Shown: piece after piece, positions 36,741-45,350 of the stretch | Layout of the letters: each line of letters begins with the position of its first letter | How positions within the stretch are numbered: the first letter of the stretch is position 1 | NCBI GenBank assembly: GCA_963850915.1 | Contig: CAWKND010000005.1 | Span: 434,001 to 498,000, forward strand | Length of the DNA: 64,000 bases | From: CAVTWH01 sp963850915 | GTDB taxonomy: Bacteria; Actinomycetota; Actinomycetes; Mycobacteriales; Micromonosporaceae | Direction: 5' to 3' | Notes under the pieces: generated by a model | The model's input: only the letters and a program-made list of their open reading frames with translations | What the model was told of the DNA's origin: nothing | The model's database searches: none | Made by a program: the position numbers and the translations under genes

Positions 36741-37937
36741 ATGGCGAAAGTCCGGTCCGCACTGGTGATCGGCGGCGGAATCGCCGGCACCGCAACGGCT
36801 CTGGCGCTGCGGAAGGCCGGCATCCAGGCGCGGGTCTTCGAGGCATACCAGGGCTCGGCCGACGGGCTCGGCGGGGTGTTCATGTTGGCCCCCAACGGCC
36901 TGGACGCGCTGCGCATCCTGGGCGTCGACGAGGCGGTTCGCGCCATCGGCCAGCCGATCGGTCGCATGATCATGGGTGACGGCAGCGGTCGCCGGTTCGG
37001 CGAGTTCACCAACCTGCCCAGCCAGCCGAACCTCGCGCTGTGGCGGGCCGACCTCAACCGGGCACTCGCCGACCGGGCCACGGCCGAGGGCATCGTCGTC
37101 GAGTACGGCAAGCGCCTCGTCGGGGTGGCCGAGACGGCCGACGGTGTCACCGCGCGCTTCGCCGACGGGGAGACCGCCAGCGCCGACGTCCTCATCGGCG
37201 CCGACGGTATCCGCTCCACCGTGCGGAGCCTGATCGATCCCGGCGCGCCTGCGGCGGAGTACGTGGGGCTGCTCGGCTTCGGCGGCTTCGCGGACGGGCC
37301 GGCCCGAGCCGAGCCGGAAGCTATGCACTTCGCCTTCGGCAAGCGGGCGTTCTTCGGGTACTGGACGCTGCCCGACGGGCGTACCGGCTGGTTCAGCAAC
37401 CTGCCACACCAGAAGCCGTTGCCGATGGCGGAGGCTCGGCAGACGGCGCCGGACGAGTGGCTGAGCCAGCTGCGCGAGGTACACCAGCCGGACATGCCCG
37501 CGCGGGAAGTGTTGGCGCACACCGACTCCGCCGGGCTGATCGTGATCGGCTCGCTGGAGATCCTGCCGAAGGTACCGCACTGGTACCGCGACCGGCTGGT
37601 ACTCGTCGGCGACTCGGCGCACGCCCCGTCCTCGAGTTCGGGGCAGGGCGCCTCGCTGGCCATCGAGAGCGCCGTACAGCTGGCCCGGTGCCTGCGCGAC
37701 CTGCCGGACGCCACCGCGGCGTTCCAGGCGTACGAACAACTGCGCCGGTCGCGGGTGCAGAAGATCGCCGAGAACGCGCAGAAGAACAACCGGCAGAAGG
37801 CGTTCGGCCCGGTGGGCAGTGCACTGATGAGCGCGCTGATGCCGCTGGCGACGAAGACGTTCCTCAAGCCCGAGAAGATGTTCGGCCCGGTACACAACTA
37901 CCGGATCGACTGGGCAGCCCCGGTCGACCGCGACTAG
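36741..37937 (+). CDS. FAD-dependent monooxygenase (PHBH fold)
   Basis: A 398-residue flavoprotein of the p-hydroxybenzoate hydroxylase fold. The N-terminal dinucleotide motif is ALVIGGGIAGTATALALRKAG, the second motif DVLIGADGIRSTVRSLI and the third RLVLVGDSAHAPSSSSGQGA, together binding FAD and NAD(P)H. The strand GYWTLPDGRTGWFSNLPH lies in the substrate domain. Such enzymes hydroxylate aromatics or polyketides, or make degradative monooxygenations; the substrate is unknown. A strong AGGAGGAGAAG ribosome site precedes the ATG at 36741. It probably forms an operon with the preceding small gene under PadR control. Its 3' end overlaps the ECF sigma gene's stop by four bases, tail to tail. Confidence 0.9.
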   Translation: MAKVRSALVIGGGIAGTATALALRKAGIQARVFEAYQGSADGLGGVFMLAPNGLDALRILGVDEAVRAIGQPIGRMIMGDGSGRRFGEFTNLPSQPNLALWRADLNRALADRATAEGIVVEYGKRLVGVAETADGVTARFADGETASADVLIGADGIRSTVRSLIDPGAPAAEYVGLLGFGGFADGPARAEPEAMHFAFGKRAFFGYWTLPDGRTGWFSNLPHQKPLPMAEARQTAPDEWLSQLREVHQPDMPAREVLAHTDSAGLIVIGSLEILPKVPHWYRDRLVLVGDSAHAPSSSSGQGASLAIESAVQLARCLRDLPDATAAFQAYEQLRRSRVQKIAENAQKNNRQKAFGPVGSALMSALMPLATKTFLKPEKMFGPVHNYRIDWAAPVDRD

Positions 37938-39187
37938 CTCGGCTGGCTCGGCTTCAGGGCGGCGATCCGCGCATCCAGGAAGGCGCGCTCGGTGGCGTTG
38001 CCGGTCAGTTCGAGCGCCTCCTGGTACGCGGCAAGGGATTCAGCCCGCCGGCCGAGCCGGCGCAACAGGTCGGCGCGGGTGGCCGGGGCGTACCGGTAAC
38101 CCGCCAGCCGGTCGTCCCGCTCCGCCTCCGCGACAGCCGCGAGGCCGGCCTCGGGGCCGTGCACCATCGCCACCGCGACGGCCCGGTTCAGCGCGACGAC
38201 CGGCGAGCGCCACACCTGTACCAGCTCGTCGTAGAGGCCCAGTACCTCGACCCAGTCGGTGTCGGCGTAGCTGCGCGCCTCGGCGTGTACCGCGGCGATC
38301 GCGCCCTGCAGGGCGTACCGGCCGGGGTTCCCGCCGCGCAGCGCGGCGAGTACGAGCGCGGCGCCTTCGGCGATCGCGGCGCGGTCCCAGCGGCTGCGAT
38401 CCTGCTCCTCCAGCAGCAGCAGCCGACCGTCGGGGGCGGTGCGGGTGGCGCGCCGGGCATCGGTGAGGAGCATGAGCGCCAGCAGACCGCGTACCTCCCG
38501 TTCGTCGGGCATCAACGCGGCCAGCATCCGGGCCAGCTGCAGCGCCCGCTCGACCAGATCGGCCCGTACCAACTCCGCCCCGGCCGGCGCCGTGTGCCCC
38601 GTGGTGAACAGCAGGTGGATGACCGTGAGTACGGCGTCCAGCCGCTCCGGCAGTTCGTGGGATTCCGGTACCCGGTAAGGGATTCTCGCCGCGGAGATCT
38701 TCTTCTTGGCCCGGGTCACCCGGGCCGCCATGGTCGCCTCGCTGACCAGGAAGGCCCGGGCGATCTCGTCGGTGCGCAGCCCACACACCAGCCGCAGGGT
38801 CAGGGCGACCTGGGCCTCCCGGGCAAGCGCCGGGTGGCAGCAGGTGAAGACCAAGCGCAGCCGGTCGTCGGCGATCACGTCAGGATCCGGGTTCTCGGCG
38901 GTGGTGGCCGGCTCGACCAGCAGCGGCAGCTTGCCGCGCAGGGTGCTCTCCCGGCGCAGCGCGTCGATCGCGCGGCGGCGGGCGGCGACGGTCAGCCAGG
39001 CGCCCGGATTGTCGGGTACCCCGTGCCGCTGCCACACCTCCAGCGCCGCGACGTACGCCTCCTGGACGCACTCCTCCGCCAGGTCGATGTCGCTGGCGAC
39101 ACGCGCCGTCGCGGCGAGCACGTAGGCCCACTCGCGACGGTGCGCGTCGGCGACCGCCTGCTGTACTTCGCTGACCGGAGCGGCCAT
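37934..39187 (-). CDS. RNA polymerase ECF sigma factor, ECF42 type (DUF6596, C-terminal extension)
   Basis: A 417-residue sigma factor, much longer than a usual ECF. Region sigma2 (EWAYVLAATARVASDIDLAEECVQEAY) and sigma4 (VALTLRLVCGLRTDEIARAF, SEATMAARVTRAKKKI) occupy the first 190 residues. The remaining 220 form the helical, TPR-like extension typical of group ECF42 (FTTGHTAPAGAELVRADLVER, VVALNRAVAVAMVHGPEAGL). This group lacks an anti-sigma factor and pairs with DGPF-domain proteins; one lies 10 bases upstream in the same operon (39198-39539). The signal it senses is unknown. The AUG at 39187 gives the expected start. A candidate target promoter is seen before the DGPF gene. Confidence 0.93.
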   Translation of the reverse strand: MAAPVSEVQQAVADAHRREWAYVLAATARVASDIDLAEECVQEAYVAALEVWQRHGVPDNPGAWLTVAARRRAIDALRRESTLRGKLPLLVEPATTAENPDPDVIADDRLRLVFTCCHPALAREAQVALTLRLVCGLRTDEIARAFLVSEATMAARVTRAKKKISAARIPYRVPESHELPERLDAVLTVIHLLFTTGHTAPAGAELVRADLVERALQLARMLAALMPDEREVRGLLALMLLTDARRATRTAPDGRLLLLEEQDRSRWDRAAIAEGAALVLAALRGGNPGRYALQGAIAAVHAEARSYADTDWVEVLGLYDELVQVWRSPVVALNRAVAVAMVHGPEAGLAAVAEAERDDRLAGYRYAPATRADLLRRLGRRAESLAAYQEALELTGNATERAFLDARIAALKPSQPS

Positions 39188-39197
39188 CAGCCTCGAT

Positions 39198-39539
39198 TCA
39201 CTCGAAGACCATGATCGGTCGGACCTCGACCCCGCCGAAGATGGCCGGGCAGAGCTTGCTGGCGGCCAGCGCGGTGTCCAGGTCGGCTGCCTCGATCAGG
39301 TAGTAGCCGCCGAGCGCCTCCTTGGTCTCCACGAACGGCCCGTCGCTGACCACGTCGTCCCGGACGGACGTCGCCGTGGTGGTGGGCTGCAGGGCGTTGC
39401 CGCCGAGCACCTTGGCGCCCAGCGCCGCGGCCCGCTCGGCGAAGGCGTTGTGCCCGTCCATCACGGATTGGGTCTGCTGCTCGGTGGCGCCGGCCCAGCC
39501 GGCTTCCGACTCGTAGATCAGGATCAGGTACTGCGACAT
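39198..39539 (-). CDS. YCII/DGPF-domain protein
   Basis: A 113-residue protein of the YciI superfamily with the DGPF signature: VVSDGPFVETKEALGGYYLIEA. The N-terminus (YLILIYESEAGW) and the C-terminal strand (GVEVRPIMVFE) fit the dimeric ferredoxin-like fold. DGPF proteins are the standard partners of ECF42 sigma factors and are usually their direct targets; the sigma gene follows after 10 bases, so they are co-transcribed. Biochemical role unknown. A GGGAG ribosome site precedes the ATG, and a match to the ECF42 promoter pattern lies 60-90 bases upstream. Confidence 0.92.
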   Translation of the reverse strand: MSQYLILIYESEAGWAGATEQQTQSVMDGHNAFAERAAALGAKVLGGNALQPTTTATSVRDDVVSDGPFVETKEALGGYYLIEAADLDTALAASKLCPAIFGGVEVRPIMVFE

Positions 39540-39599
39540 CGGAGTATCTCCCTCACTGGCATGGGGCCGCGCCCCACGAGCTTTGTCCTACACCCCTCC

Positions 39600-39627
39600 G
39601 TCGAACGGGACCAAGCCCAAATCGACA
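39600..39627 (-). promoter_or_regulatory. Candidate ECF42-type promoter for the DGPF-sigma operon
   Basis: On the minus strand TGTCGA (39627-39622) is followed after 18 bases by CGAC (39603-39600). As I recall, ECF42 promoters in Streptomyces have TGTCGA at -35 and a CGA- or CGTC-type -10. The distance to the ATG at 39539 (60 bases) suits a promoter. Confidence 0.45.
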
Positions 39628-39716
39628 ATCCAGTCAAGATCTTTTTCTCGGTACCGGCAGCCCCGGTCAGCCGGCACCGTGCCGCGCGGCGCACACTGAC
39701 CGGGGAAGGAGCACTG

Positions 39717-42368
39717 GTGGGCCACGGGCAACTACGCGTGTACCTGGGCGCGGCACCCGGCGTCGGCAAGACGTACCGGATGCTCGAAGAGGGGCAGCGC
39801 CGGCGCGAGCGGGGTACCGATGTCGTGGTCGGCTATGTCGAAACGCACGGCCGTAAGCACACCGCCGCGCTCATCGAGGGGCTGGAGGTTGTGCCCCGCC
39901 GGCAGCTCAGCTACCGCGGAACCACCTTCGCCGAGATGGACGTGGCCGCGATCCTGGCCCGCGATCCGGATGTGGCGCTGATCGACGAGCTGGCCCACAC
40001 CAACGTGCCCGGCTCGCGCAGCGCCAAGCGCTGGCAGGACGTACAGGAGCTGCTGGCCGCCGGGATCACCGTGATCACCACGGTGAACATCCAGCACCTG
40101 GAGTCGATCAACGACGTGGTCGCCCAGATCACCGGGGTACCGCAGCGCGAGACGGTACCCGACGGGGTGGTCCGCCAGGCCGAGCAGATCGAGCTGGTGG
40201 ACATGGCCCCGGAGGCGCTGCGCCGGCGGATGGCGCACGGCAACGTCTACCAGCCGGAGAAGATCGATGCCGCACTGGGCAACTACTTCCGGGTCGGCAA
40301 CCTCACCGCGCTGCGCGAACTGGCGCTGCTGTGGCTGGCCGACAAGGTCGACGAGCAACTGGACAACTACCGGGCACAGCACAACATCACCCGTACCTGG
40401 GAGGCGCGCGAGCGGGTGGTCGTGGCGCTCACCGGCGGGCCGGAAGGGGAGACGCTGATCCGCCGGGCCGCCCGGGTCGCCGCCCGTACCAAGGGCGCGG
40501 ATCTGCTGGCGGTGCACGTGGTACGCAACGACGGGCTGGCCGGTGCCGATCCGGGGCAGCTGTCCCGGCAGCGGGTACTCGTGGAGAACCTGGGCGGTAC
40601 CTACCACCAGGTGGTCGGCGACAACGTGAGCGTGGCGCTGCTGGACTTCGCCCGCGGGGTCAACGCCACCCAGCTGGTACTCGGCGCCAGTCGCCGGGGC
40701 CGGCTGGCGCAGCTGCTCACCTCCGGCGTCGGGAACACCACCACCCGTGACTCGGGCACCATCGACGTGCACCTGGTCAGCCACGGGCAGGTCGGGCGCG
40801 GCCGGTTGGCGCTGGCGGTACGCAGCGGGCTGACCCGGCGGCGCCGGCTGCTCGGCTTCGCGCTGGCCGCCCTCGGCCTGCCGCTGCTGACCCTGCTGCT
40901 CGCCCACGCGCACGGCGAGTTCGCGCTCACCAGCGACATCCTGCTGTTCCTCGGCTGGGTGGTGGTGGTCGCGCTGGTCGGCGGGCTGCTGCCGGCACTG
41001 GCCGCCGCGGTCGGTGCTTTCCTGCTGCTGAACTACTTCTTCGTACCGCCGATGCACCGGTTCACCGTCTCCGAACACGAGAACGTGTTGGCGCTGCTGG
41101 TCTTCCTCGCGGTCGCGGTGGCCGTGGCGGTGACCGTCGACCGGGCGGCCCGGCGTACCACCGACGCGGCCCGGGCGCGGGCGGAGGCGGAGACGCTCTC
41201 CACCCTGGCGGGCAGCGTGCTGCGCGGCTCGGCCGCCCTGCCGGCCCTGCTGGACCAGCTGCGCGAGGCGTTCAACCTGACCGGGGTGAGCCTGCTGGAG
41301 CGGCGCGGCGAGGCGCTGCCCGGGCCGGAGGACCGGACCGACCCGGCCGGTTGGCGGCTGGCCGGCTCGGTCGGCGACCGGCCGCCGCTCACGCCGGCCC
41401 AGGGCGAGGCGGACATCACCATCGACGAGCACACCACACTGGTACTGCGCGGACATCCGCTGAACGCCTCGGACCGGCGGGTGGTGGAGGCGTTCGCCGC
41501 GCAGGCCGCCATCGTGCTGCGCCAGGAGCGGCTGGCTGCCCAGGCCGCCGAACTCGGGCCGCTGGCCGAGGCCGACCGGCTGCGGGCGGCACTGCTGCGC
41601 GCGGTGAGCCATGACCTGCGTACCCCGCTGGCCTCTGCCAAGGCCGCGGTGACCAGCCTGCGCCAGCACGACGTGGTCTTCGCCGAGCAGGACCGCGACG
41701 AGCTGCTCGCCACCGCCGACGAGTCGCTGGACCGGCTGCTGCGCCTGGTGGAGAACCTGCTGGACATGAGCCGGCTGCAGGCCGGCGCCCTCGGGGTACG
41801 CGCGCAGCCGATGAGCGCCGCCGAGGCGGTGGCCATCGCCCTGGATGAACTGGGTACGGCAGGCGTGGGCGTGGCCGTACACATACCCGACGACCTGCCG
41901 GAGATCGAGGCGGATCCGGCGCTGGTGGACCGGATCCTGGCCAACCTGCTGGCGAATGCGTTGCGGCACAGCCCGATCGACCGGCCACCCGTGGTGGCCG
42001 CCAGCGAGCATGCCGGCCAGATCGAGCTGCGGGTCATCGACCAGGGACCGGGAATCCCGGTGCCGCAGTGGGATCAGGTGTTCCAACCGTTCCAGCGGAT
42101 GGGGGACAACGACAAGGGGACCGGCGTGGGGCTGGGACTTGCCCTCTCCCGTGGCCTGGCCGAGGCGATGGGTGGCACCCTGGAGCCCGACCAGACACCC
42201 GGCGGAGGGCTCACCATGACACTGCGACTGCCTTCGGCGGACGCGCCGGCGGTACCCGGTGCGGATGTGCGCAACGACGCCGACCCGACCGCCCTGGAGC
42301 GCATCGACGCCTGGCGCGCGGGCCACTTCGGGCCTGGCAACCCGGGACAGACCGGCGGGCAGCCGTGA
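39717..42368 (+). CDS. kdpD: Sensor histidine kinase KdpD
   Basis: KdpD senses low potassium or osmotic stress and phosphorylates KdpE. From the GTG at 39717 (AAGGAG ribosome site) the 883-residue protein begins GQLRVYLGAAPGVGKTYRML with the Walker-type motif of the KdpD N-terminal domain and DVALIDELAHTNVPGSRS. A Usp-like domain follows (about residues 240-370, LVLGASRRGRLAQLL), then four transmembrane helices (about 395-500, e.g. LLGFALAALGLPLLTLLLA), a GAF-like region and the kinase core with phospho-acceptor His in LRAVSHDLRTPLASA, the N box, and GTGVGLGLALSRGLAEAMGG. The stop overlaps kdpE by four bases. No kdpFABC pump genes are in the window. Confidence 0.95.
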   Translation: MGHGQLRVYLGAAPGVGKTYRMLEEGQRRRERGTDVVVGYVETHGRKHTAALIEGLEVVPRRQLSYRGTTFAEMDVAAILARDPDVALIDELAHTNVPGSRSAKRWQDVQELLAAGITVITTVNIQHLESINDVVAQITGVPQRETVPDGVVRQAEQIELVDMAPEALRRRMAHGNVYQPEKIDAALGNYFRVGNLTALRELALLWLADKVDEQLDNYRAQHNITRTWEARERVVVALTGGPEGETLIRRAARVAARTKGADLLAVHVVRNDGLAGADPGQLSRQRVLVENLGGTYHQVVGDNVSVALLDFARGVNATQLVLGASRRGRLAQLLTSGVGNTTTRDSGTIDVHLVSHGQVGRGRLALAVRSGLTRRRRLLGFALAALGLPLLTLLLAHAHGEFALTSDILLFLGWVVVVALVGGLLPALAAAVGAFLLLNYFFVPPMHRFTVSEHENVLALLVFLAVAVAVAVTVDRAARRTTDAARARAEAETLSTLAGSVLRGSAALPALLDQLREAFNLTGVSLLERRGEALPGPEDRTDPAGWRLAGSVGDRPPLTPAQGEADITIDEHTTLVLRGHPLNASDRRVVEAFAAQAAIVLRQERLAAQAAELGPLAEADRLRAALLRAVSHDLRTPLASAKAAVTSLRQHDVVFAEQDRDELLATADESLDRLLRLVENLLDMSRLQAGALGVRAQPMSAAEAVAIALDELGTAGVGVAVHIPDDLPEIEADPALVDRILANLLANALRHSPIDRPPVVAASEHAGQIELRVIDQGPGIPVPQWDQVFQPFQRMGDNDKGTGVGLGLALSRGLAEAMGGTLEPDQTPGGGLTMTLRLPSADAPAVPGADVRNDADPTALERIDAWRAGHFGPGNPGQTGGQP

Positions 42369-43048
42369 TCCGGGTACTCATCGTGGATGACGAGCCGCAG
42401 ATCCTGCGTGCCCTGCGGATCAACCTGACCGCCCGCCAGTACGACGTGGTGGTCGCCGCCGACGGTACCGAGGCGCTGCGCCAGGCCGGCGAGGCACGCC
42501 CGGACCTGGTCGTCCTCGACCTGGGCCTGCCCGACCTGGACGGGGTCGAGGTGATCCGCCAGCTGCGTACCTGGACGCCGGTCCCGATCGTGGTGCTCTC
42601 CGGCCGGGTGGACAGCACCGACAAGGTGGAGGCCCTGGACGCCGGCGCCGACGACTACGTCACCAAACCGTTCAGCATCGACGAGCTGCTCGCCCGCATC
42701 CGCGCGGTGACCCGGCGCCGGGCCGGTCCGGAGACACCGGTGGTGGTACAGATCGGCAGGCACACGGTCGATCTGGCCAGCCGTACCGTGCGGGAGACCG
42801 CCGATGCGGACCGCGAGGTACACCTGACCCGTACCGAGTGGCAGCTACTCGACCTGCTGGCCCGCAACCCCGGCAAACTGATCAGCCAGCGGCAGCTGCT
42901 GCAGGCCGTGTGGGGACCGACCTACTCGGGCGAAACCCAGTACCTGCGCCAATACCTGGCGCAGCTGCGGCGCAAACTGGAGGATGACCCGGCCCGACCC
43001 CGGCACCTCATCACCGAACAGGGCATGGGGTACCGCTTCCGCCCGTGA
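42365..43048 (+). CDS. kdpE: Response regulator KdpE
   Basis: A 227-residue OmpR-family response regulator. The receiver domain has the acidic pair in RVLIVDDEPQILRALR, the phospho-acceptor Asp in DLVVLDLGLPDLDGVEV, the Thr/Ser in PIVVLSGR and the Lys in DDYVTKPFSIDELLARI. The winged-helix output domain follows (HLTRTEWQLLDLLARNPGK, then YLRQYLAQLRRKLEDDPARP and GMGYRFRP). The GTG at 42365 overlaps the kdpD stop (GTGA), so the pair is translationally coupled. KdpE normally activates kdpFABC; the targets are not in this window. Confidence 0.95.
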   Translation: MIRVLIVDDEPQILRALRINLTARQYDVVVAADGTEALRQAGEARPDLVVLDLGLPDLDGVEVIRQLRTWTPVPIVVLSGRVDSTDKVEALDAGADDYVTKPFSIDELLARIRAVTRRRAGPETPVVVQIGRHTVDLASRTVRETADADREVHLTRTEWQLLDLLARNPGKLISQRQLLQAVWGPTYSGETQYLRQYLAQLRRKLEDDPARPRHLITEQGMGYRFRP

Positions 43049-43071
43049 GCCGGCCGGTGACCCCGGCGGCG

Positions 43072-43264
43072 TTACGGCGCCATCTCGATGACGTCGAGGT
43101 TGCGGTAGGTCGGGCCGCTGGTACACAGGTCGGCCATCAACTTGGCCATGCCCTGGGTGGAAGCCTTGTCGTTGTTGGCCATCGCGGCTTCGTAGGAGGG
43201 GAACTCCACGAGTACGTAGTAGCGCCCCTTGTGGTCACGATCCTCGGCGACTTCCAGAATGAGT
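43072..43264 (-). pseudogene. Fragment of an antibiotic-biosynthesis-monooxygenase-like (dimeric alpha/beta-barrel) gene
   Basis: The minus strand from about 43264 to the TAA at 43074-43072 reads about 60 residues without a start codon: RGYYVLVEFPSYEAAMANND-like text (KGRYYVLVEFPSYEAAMA) and LMADLCTSGPTYRNLDVIEM. This is the back half of a small ferredoxin-like barrel protein (ABM/EthD/NIPSNAP type). An in-frame TGA lies directly upstream, and the sequence then runs into the peptidase's 3' end. The front half is missing, so this is a remnant. Confidence 0.55.
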
Positions 43265-43269
43265 ATTCA

Positions 43270-43297
43270 CCCGCCCGGGTCGCGTCAGGCGGGCGGG
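43270..43297 (-). terminator. Hairpin overlapping the S9 peptidase stop codon
   Basis: CCCGCCC (43270-43276) pairs with GGGCGGG (43291-43297) around a loop that contains the TGA stop (43285-43287) of the peptidase gene. It is a GC-only terminator without T-run. Confidence 0.45.
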
Positions 43298-45252
43298 TTC
43301 TCGATCTGTACCGGATCGATCTTGTCTGCCGGGGTGAACCCGAAGACGGTGCCGTAGAAGGCCAACTCCGCCTCGGCAGCGCGGATGATCGTGGCTGCCT
43401 GCCGGAAGCCGTGCCCCTCGCCCTCGAACGGCAGGTACGCGACCGGCAGTCCGCGGGCCTTCACCGCTTCGTACATCGACTGCGACTGGTTGGGCGGGAC
43501 CACCTTGTCGTCCAGGCCCTGGAAGATGATCAGCGCGCTGGAGAGCCGGTCGGTGTGGTGGATCGGCGAACGCTCCCGGTAGAGGTCGGCGGCCTCCGGG
43601 TACGGGCCGATCAACGAGTCCATGTAGCGCGCCTCGAACTTGTGCGTGTCCCGGGCCAGCGCCTCCGCGTCGCCGACGCCGAAGTAGCTCGCCCCGGCCT
43701 TGAAGTAGTCGCGGAAGGCCAGTGCGCACAGCGTGGTGTACCCGCCCGCGCTGCCACCGCGGATGGCCAGCCGCTCGGGATCGGCCAGCCCCTCGCCGAC
43801 CAGGTACCGGGCGGCGTTGACGCAGTCGTCCACATCCACCACCCCCCAGGTACCGGTGAGCCGCTGCCGGTACTCCCGCCCGTAGCCGGTACTGCCGCCG
43901 TAGTTGACGTCCACCACGCCGAAGCCGCGGCTGGTCCAGAACTGGATGATCGGCCGGAGCGTACTGGTGCTCGCGGCGGTCGGGCCGCCGTGGCTGAACA
44001 CGAGCAGCGGCGGGAGTTCGTCGGCCGGCCCGACGAAGTCGGGATTGGTGGGCGGGTAGAAGAAGGCGAACGCGGTCAGCCCATTCTCGGTGGGGAACTC
44101 GATGGGCCGGGCGATCGACAGGAAGGCCGGATCCTCGGGCGGCTGGCTGGAGTGGCGCAGCACGGTGCTGTCCATTGTGGACAGATCGAGGCGTACCAGC
44201 GACTGTGCTTCGGTCGGCGTACCACCGAGGAAGACGGCGAACCCGTCGCCCGCGTGTACCTCGTCGATCTCGGTGTACCGGGTGCGTACCCGGCGCGGCG
44301 CCCCGGTTACCGGATCCAACAGCAGCAGGTGCGCGTCGCCGTTTCGCGAGTAGCTGGCCAGGATCCGGCCGTCGGCGAGGATCGCGTAGTTGGCGCGGCC
44401 GAAGATCCAGGCCGGCTCGGCGAACTCGGCCTCCATCGGTAGCAGCGCGACCGGCTCCACAGCGCCGTCCGGGCTCTCCCCTCCGGTCTGGTCAGCGGGG
44501 AGTGCGGCGGCCGGCATCCGGTACAGGTTCCACCAGCCGGTGCGGTCGGAGACGAAGACCAGGCTGCCGTCCGGCGCCCACTCGGGCTGCGCGATCGACT
44601 CGGTCAGCCCGCCGGCCACCAGGTGCGCGCGCCCGAGCGTGCCGTCCGGGCCGAACTGAGCCACCCACAGCTCCGTTCCGTCCCACGGCATCCGCGGATG
44701 GTTCCAGCTCAGCCAGGCCAGCCGGGTGCCGTCCGGGCTGACCTTCGGGGCAGCGTAGAAGTCCGCGCCCGCCACGAGCACGCTTTCCTTGCCGCCAGCC
44801 AGGTCCAGGGCGACCAGCGTGTTGACCGCCTCGCCGTCGCCACGGTGGTCCTCGCGGACCAGGATCAGCCGGTCGCGCCGCGCGTCATGGGCGCCGTCGG
44901 CGTAGCGCAGGCCGTCAACCTGGTGGTACCGCACGGGATCCGCGCCGGGCGTCAGCCGGTACAGGGCGCCGTCGGCGAAGTTCGAGGCGTAGACATCGGT
45001 ACCCACCACTGTGTAGGCCCCGCCGCCGTACTCGTGCACCCGGGTGCGTACCGACAGCGGCGCGGGGGACCGGTCCACCCCGTCCCCGACCAGTACCGTG
45101 TGCCCCTGCTTCGGCCGGGTCTCCAGCCACAGCACCGTACCGTCAGCCGCGATCCGTGGACCGGCCAGTGACACCGCGTCCGCGACCAGCGACTCGGCGG
45201 TGAAAGGGGAGGTCCACGACCCGAACTCGGCTACCGCCGGCTGATCTGCCAT
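43285..45252 (-). CDS. S9 family peptidase (prolyl oligopeptidase/acylaminoacyl peptidase-like)
   Basis: A 655-residue serine peptidase without a signal peptide. The first 380 residues form a WD40/beta-propeller-like domain (SPDGTRLAWLSWNHPRMPWDGTE, APDGSLVFVSDRTGWWNLYR). The C-terminal alpha/beta hydrolase has the nucleophile Ser in IRGGSAGGYTTLCAL (GGSAGG), the catalytic Asp in IIFQGLDDKVVPP and the His in EGEGHGFRQA. It cleaves small peptides in the cytosol. The ATG at 45252 has only a weak ribosome site; the frame continues upstream but the longer version reads into low-quality Arg-rich sequence. Not part of an evident operon: the CaiB-like gene starts after 98 bases in the same direction. 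Confidence 0.9.
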   Translation of the reverse strand: MADQPAVAEFGSWTSPFTAESLVADAVSLAGPRIAADGTVLWLETRPKQGHTVLVGDGVDRSPAPLSVRTRVHEYGGGAYTVVGTDVYASNFADGALYRLTPGADPVRYHQVDGLRYADGAHDARRDRLILVREDHRGDGEAVNTLVALDLAGGKESVLVAGADFYAAPKVSPDGTRLAWLSWNHPRMPWDGTELWVAQFGPDGTLGRAHLVAGGLTESIAQPEWAPDGSLVFVSDRTGWWNLYRMPAAALPADQTGGESPDGAVEPVALLPMEAEFAEPAWIFGRANYAILADGRILASYSRNGDAHLLLLDPVTGAPRRVRTRYTEIDEVHAGDGFAVFLGGTPTEAQSLVRLDLSTMDSTVLRHSSQPPEDPAFLSIARPIEFPTENGLTAFAFFYPPTNPDFVGPADELPPLLVFSHGGPTAASTSTLRPIIQFWTSRGFGVVDVNYGGSTGYGREYRQRLTGTWGVVDVDDCVNAARYLVGEGLADPERLAIRGGSAGGYTTLCALAFRDYFKAGASYFGVGDAEALARDTHKFEARYMDSLIGPYPEAADLYRERSPIHHTDRLSSALIIFQGLDDKVVPPNQSQSMYEAVKARGLPVAYLPFEGEGHGFRQAATIIRAAEAELAFYGTVFGFTPADKIDPVQIENPPA

Positions 45253-45350
45253 GGGGTGATGGTACGAGCCCGGTCGGCCGCCGACCGCCCCACCCCTGGC
45301 CCGCCTCGCCCCGGCTCTGGCCCGCCTCGGCCGGCGGACCGGAGCACGGG

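Noticed and set aside
36741..37937. Part of a secondary-metabolite cluster.
   Set aside because: A lone flavin monooxygenase under PadR control; no PKS, NRPS, terpene or RiPP genes near.
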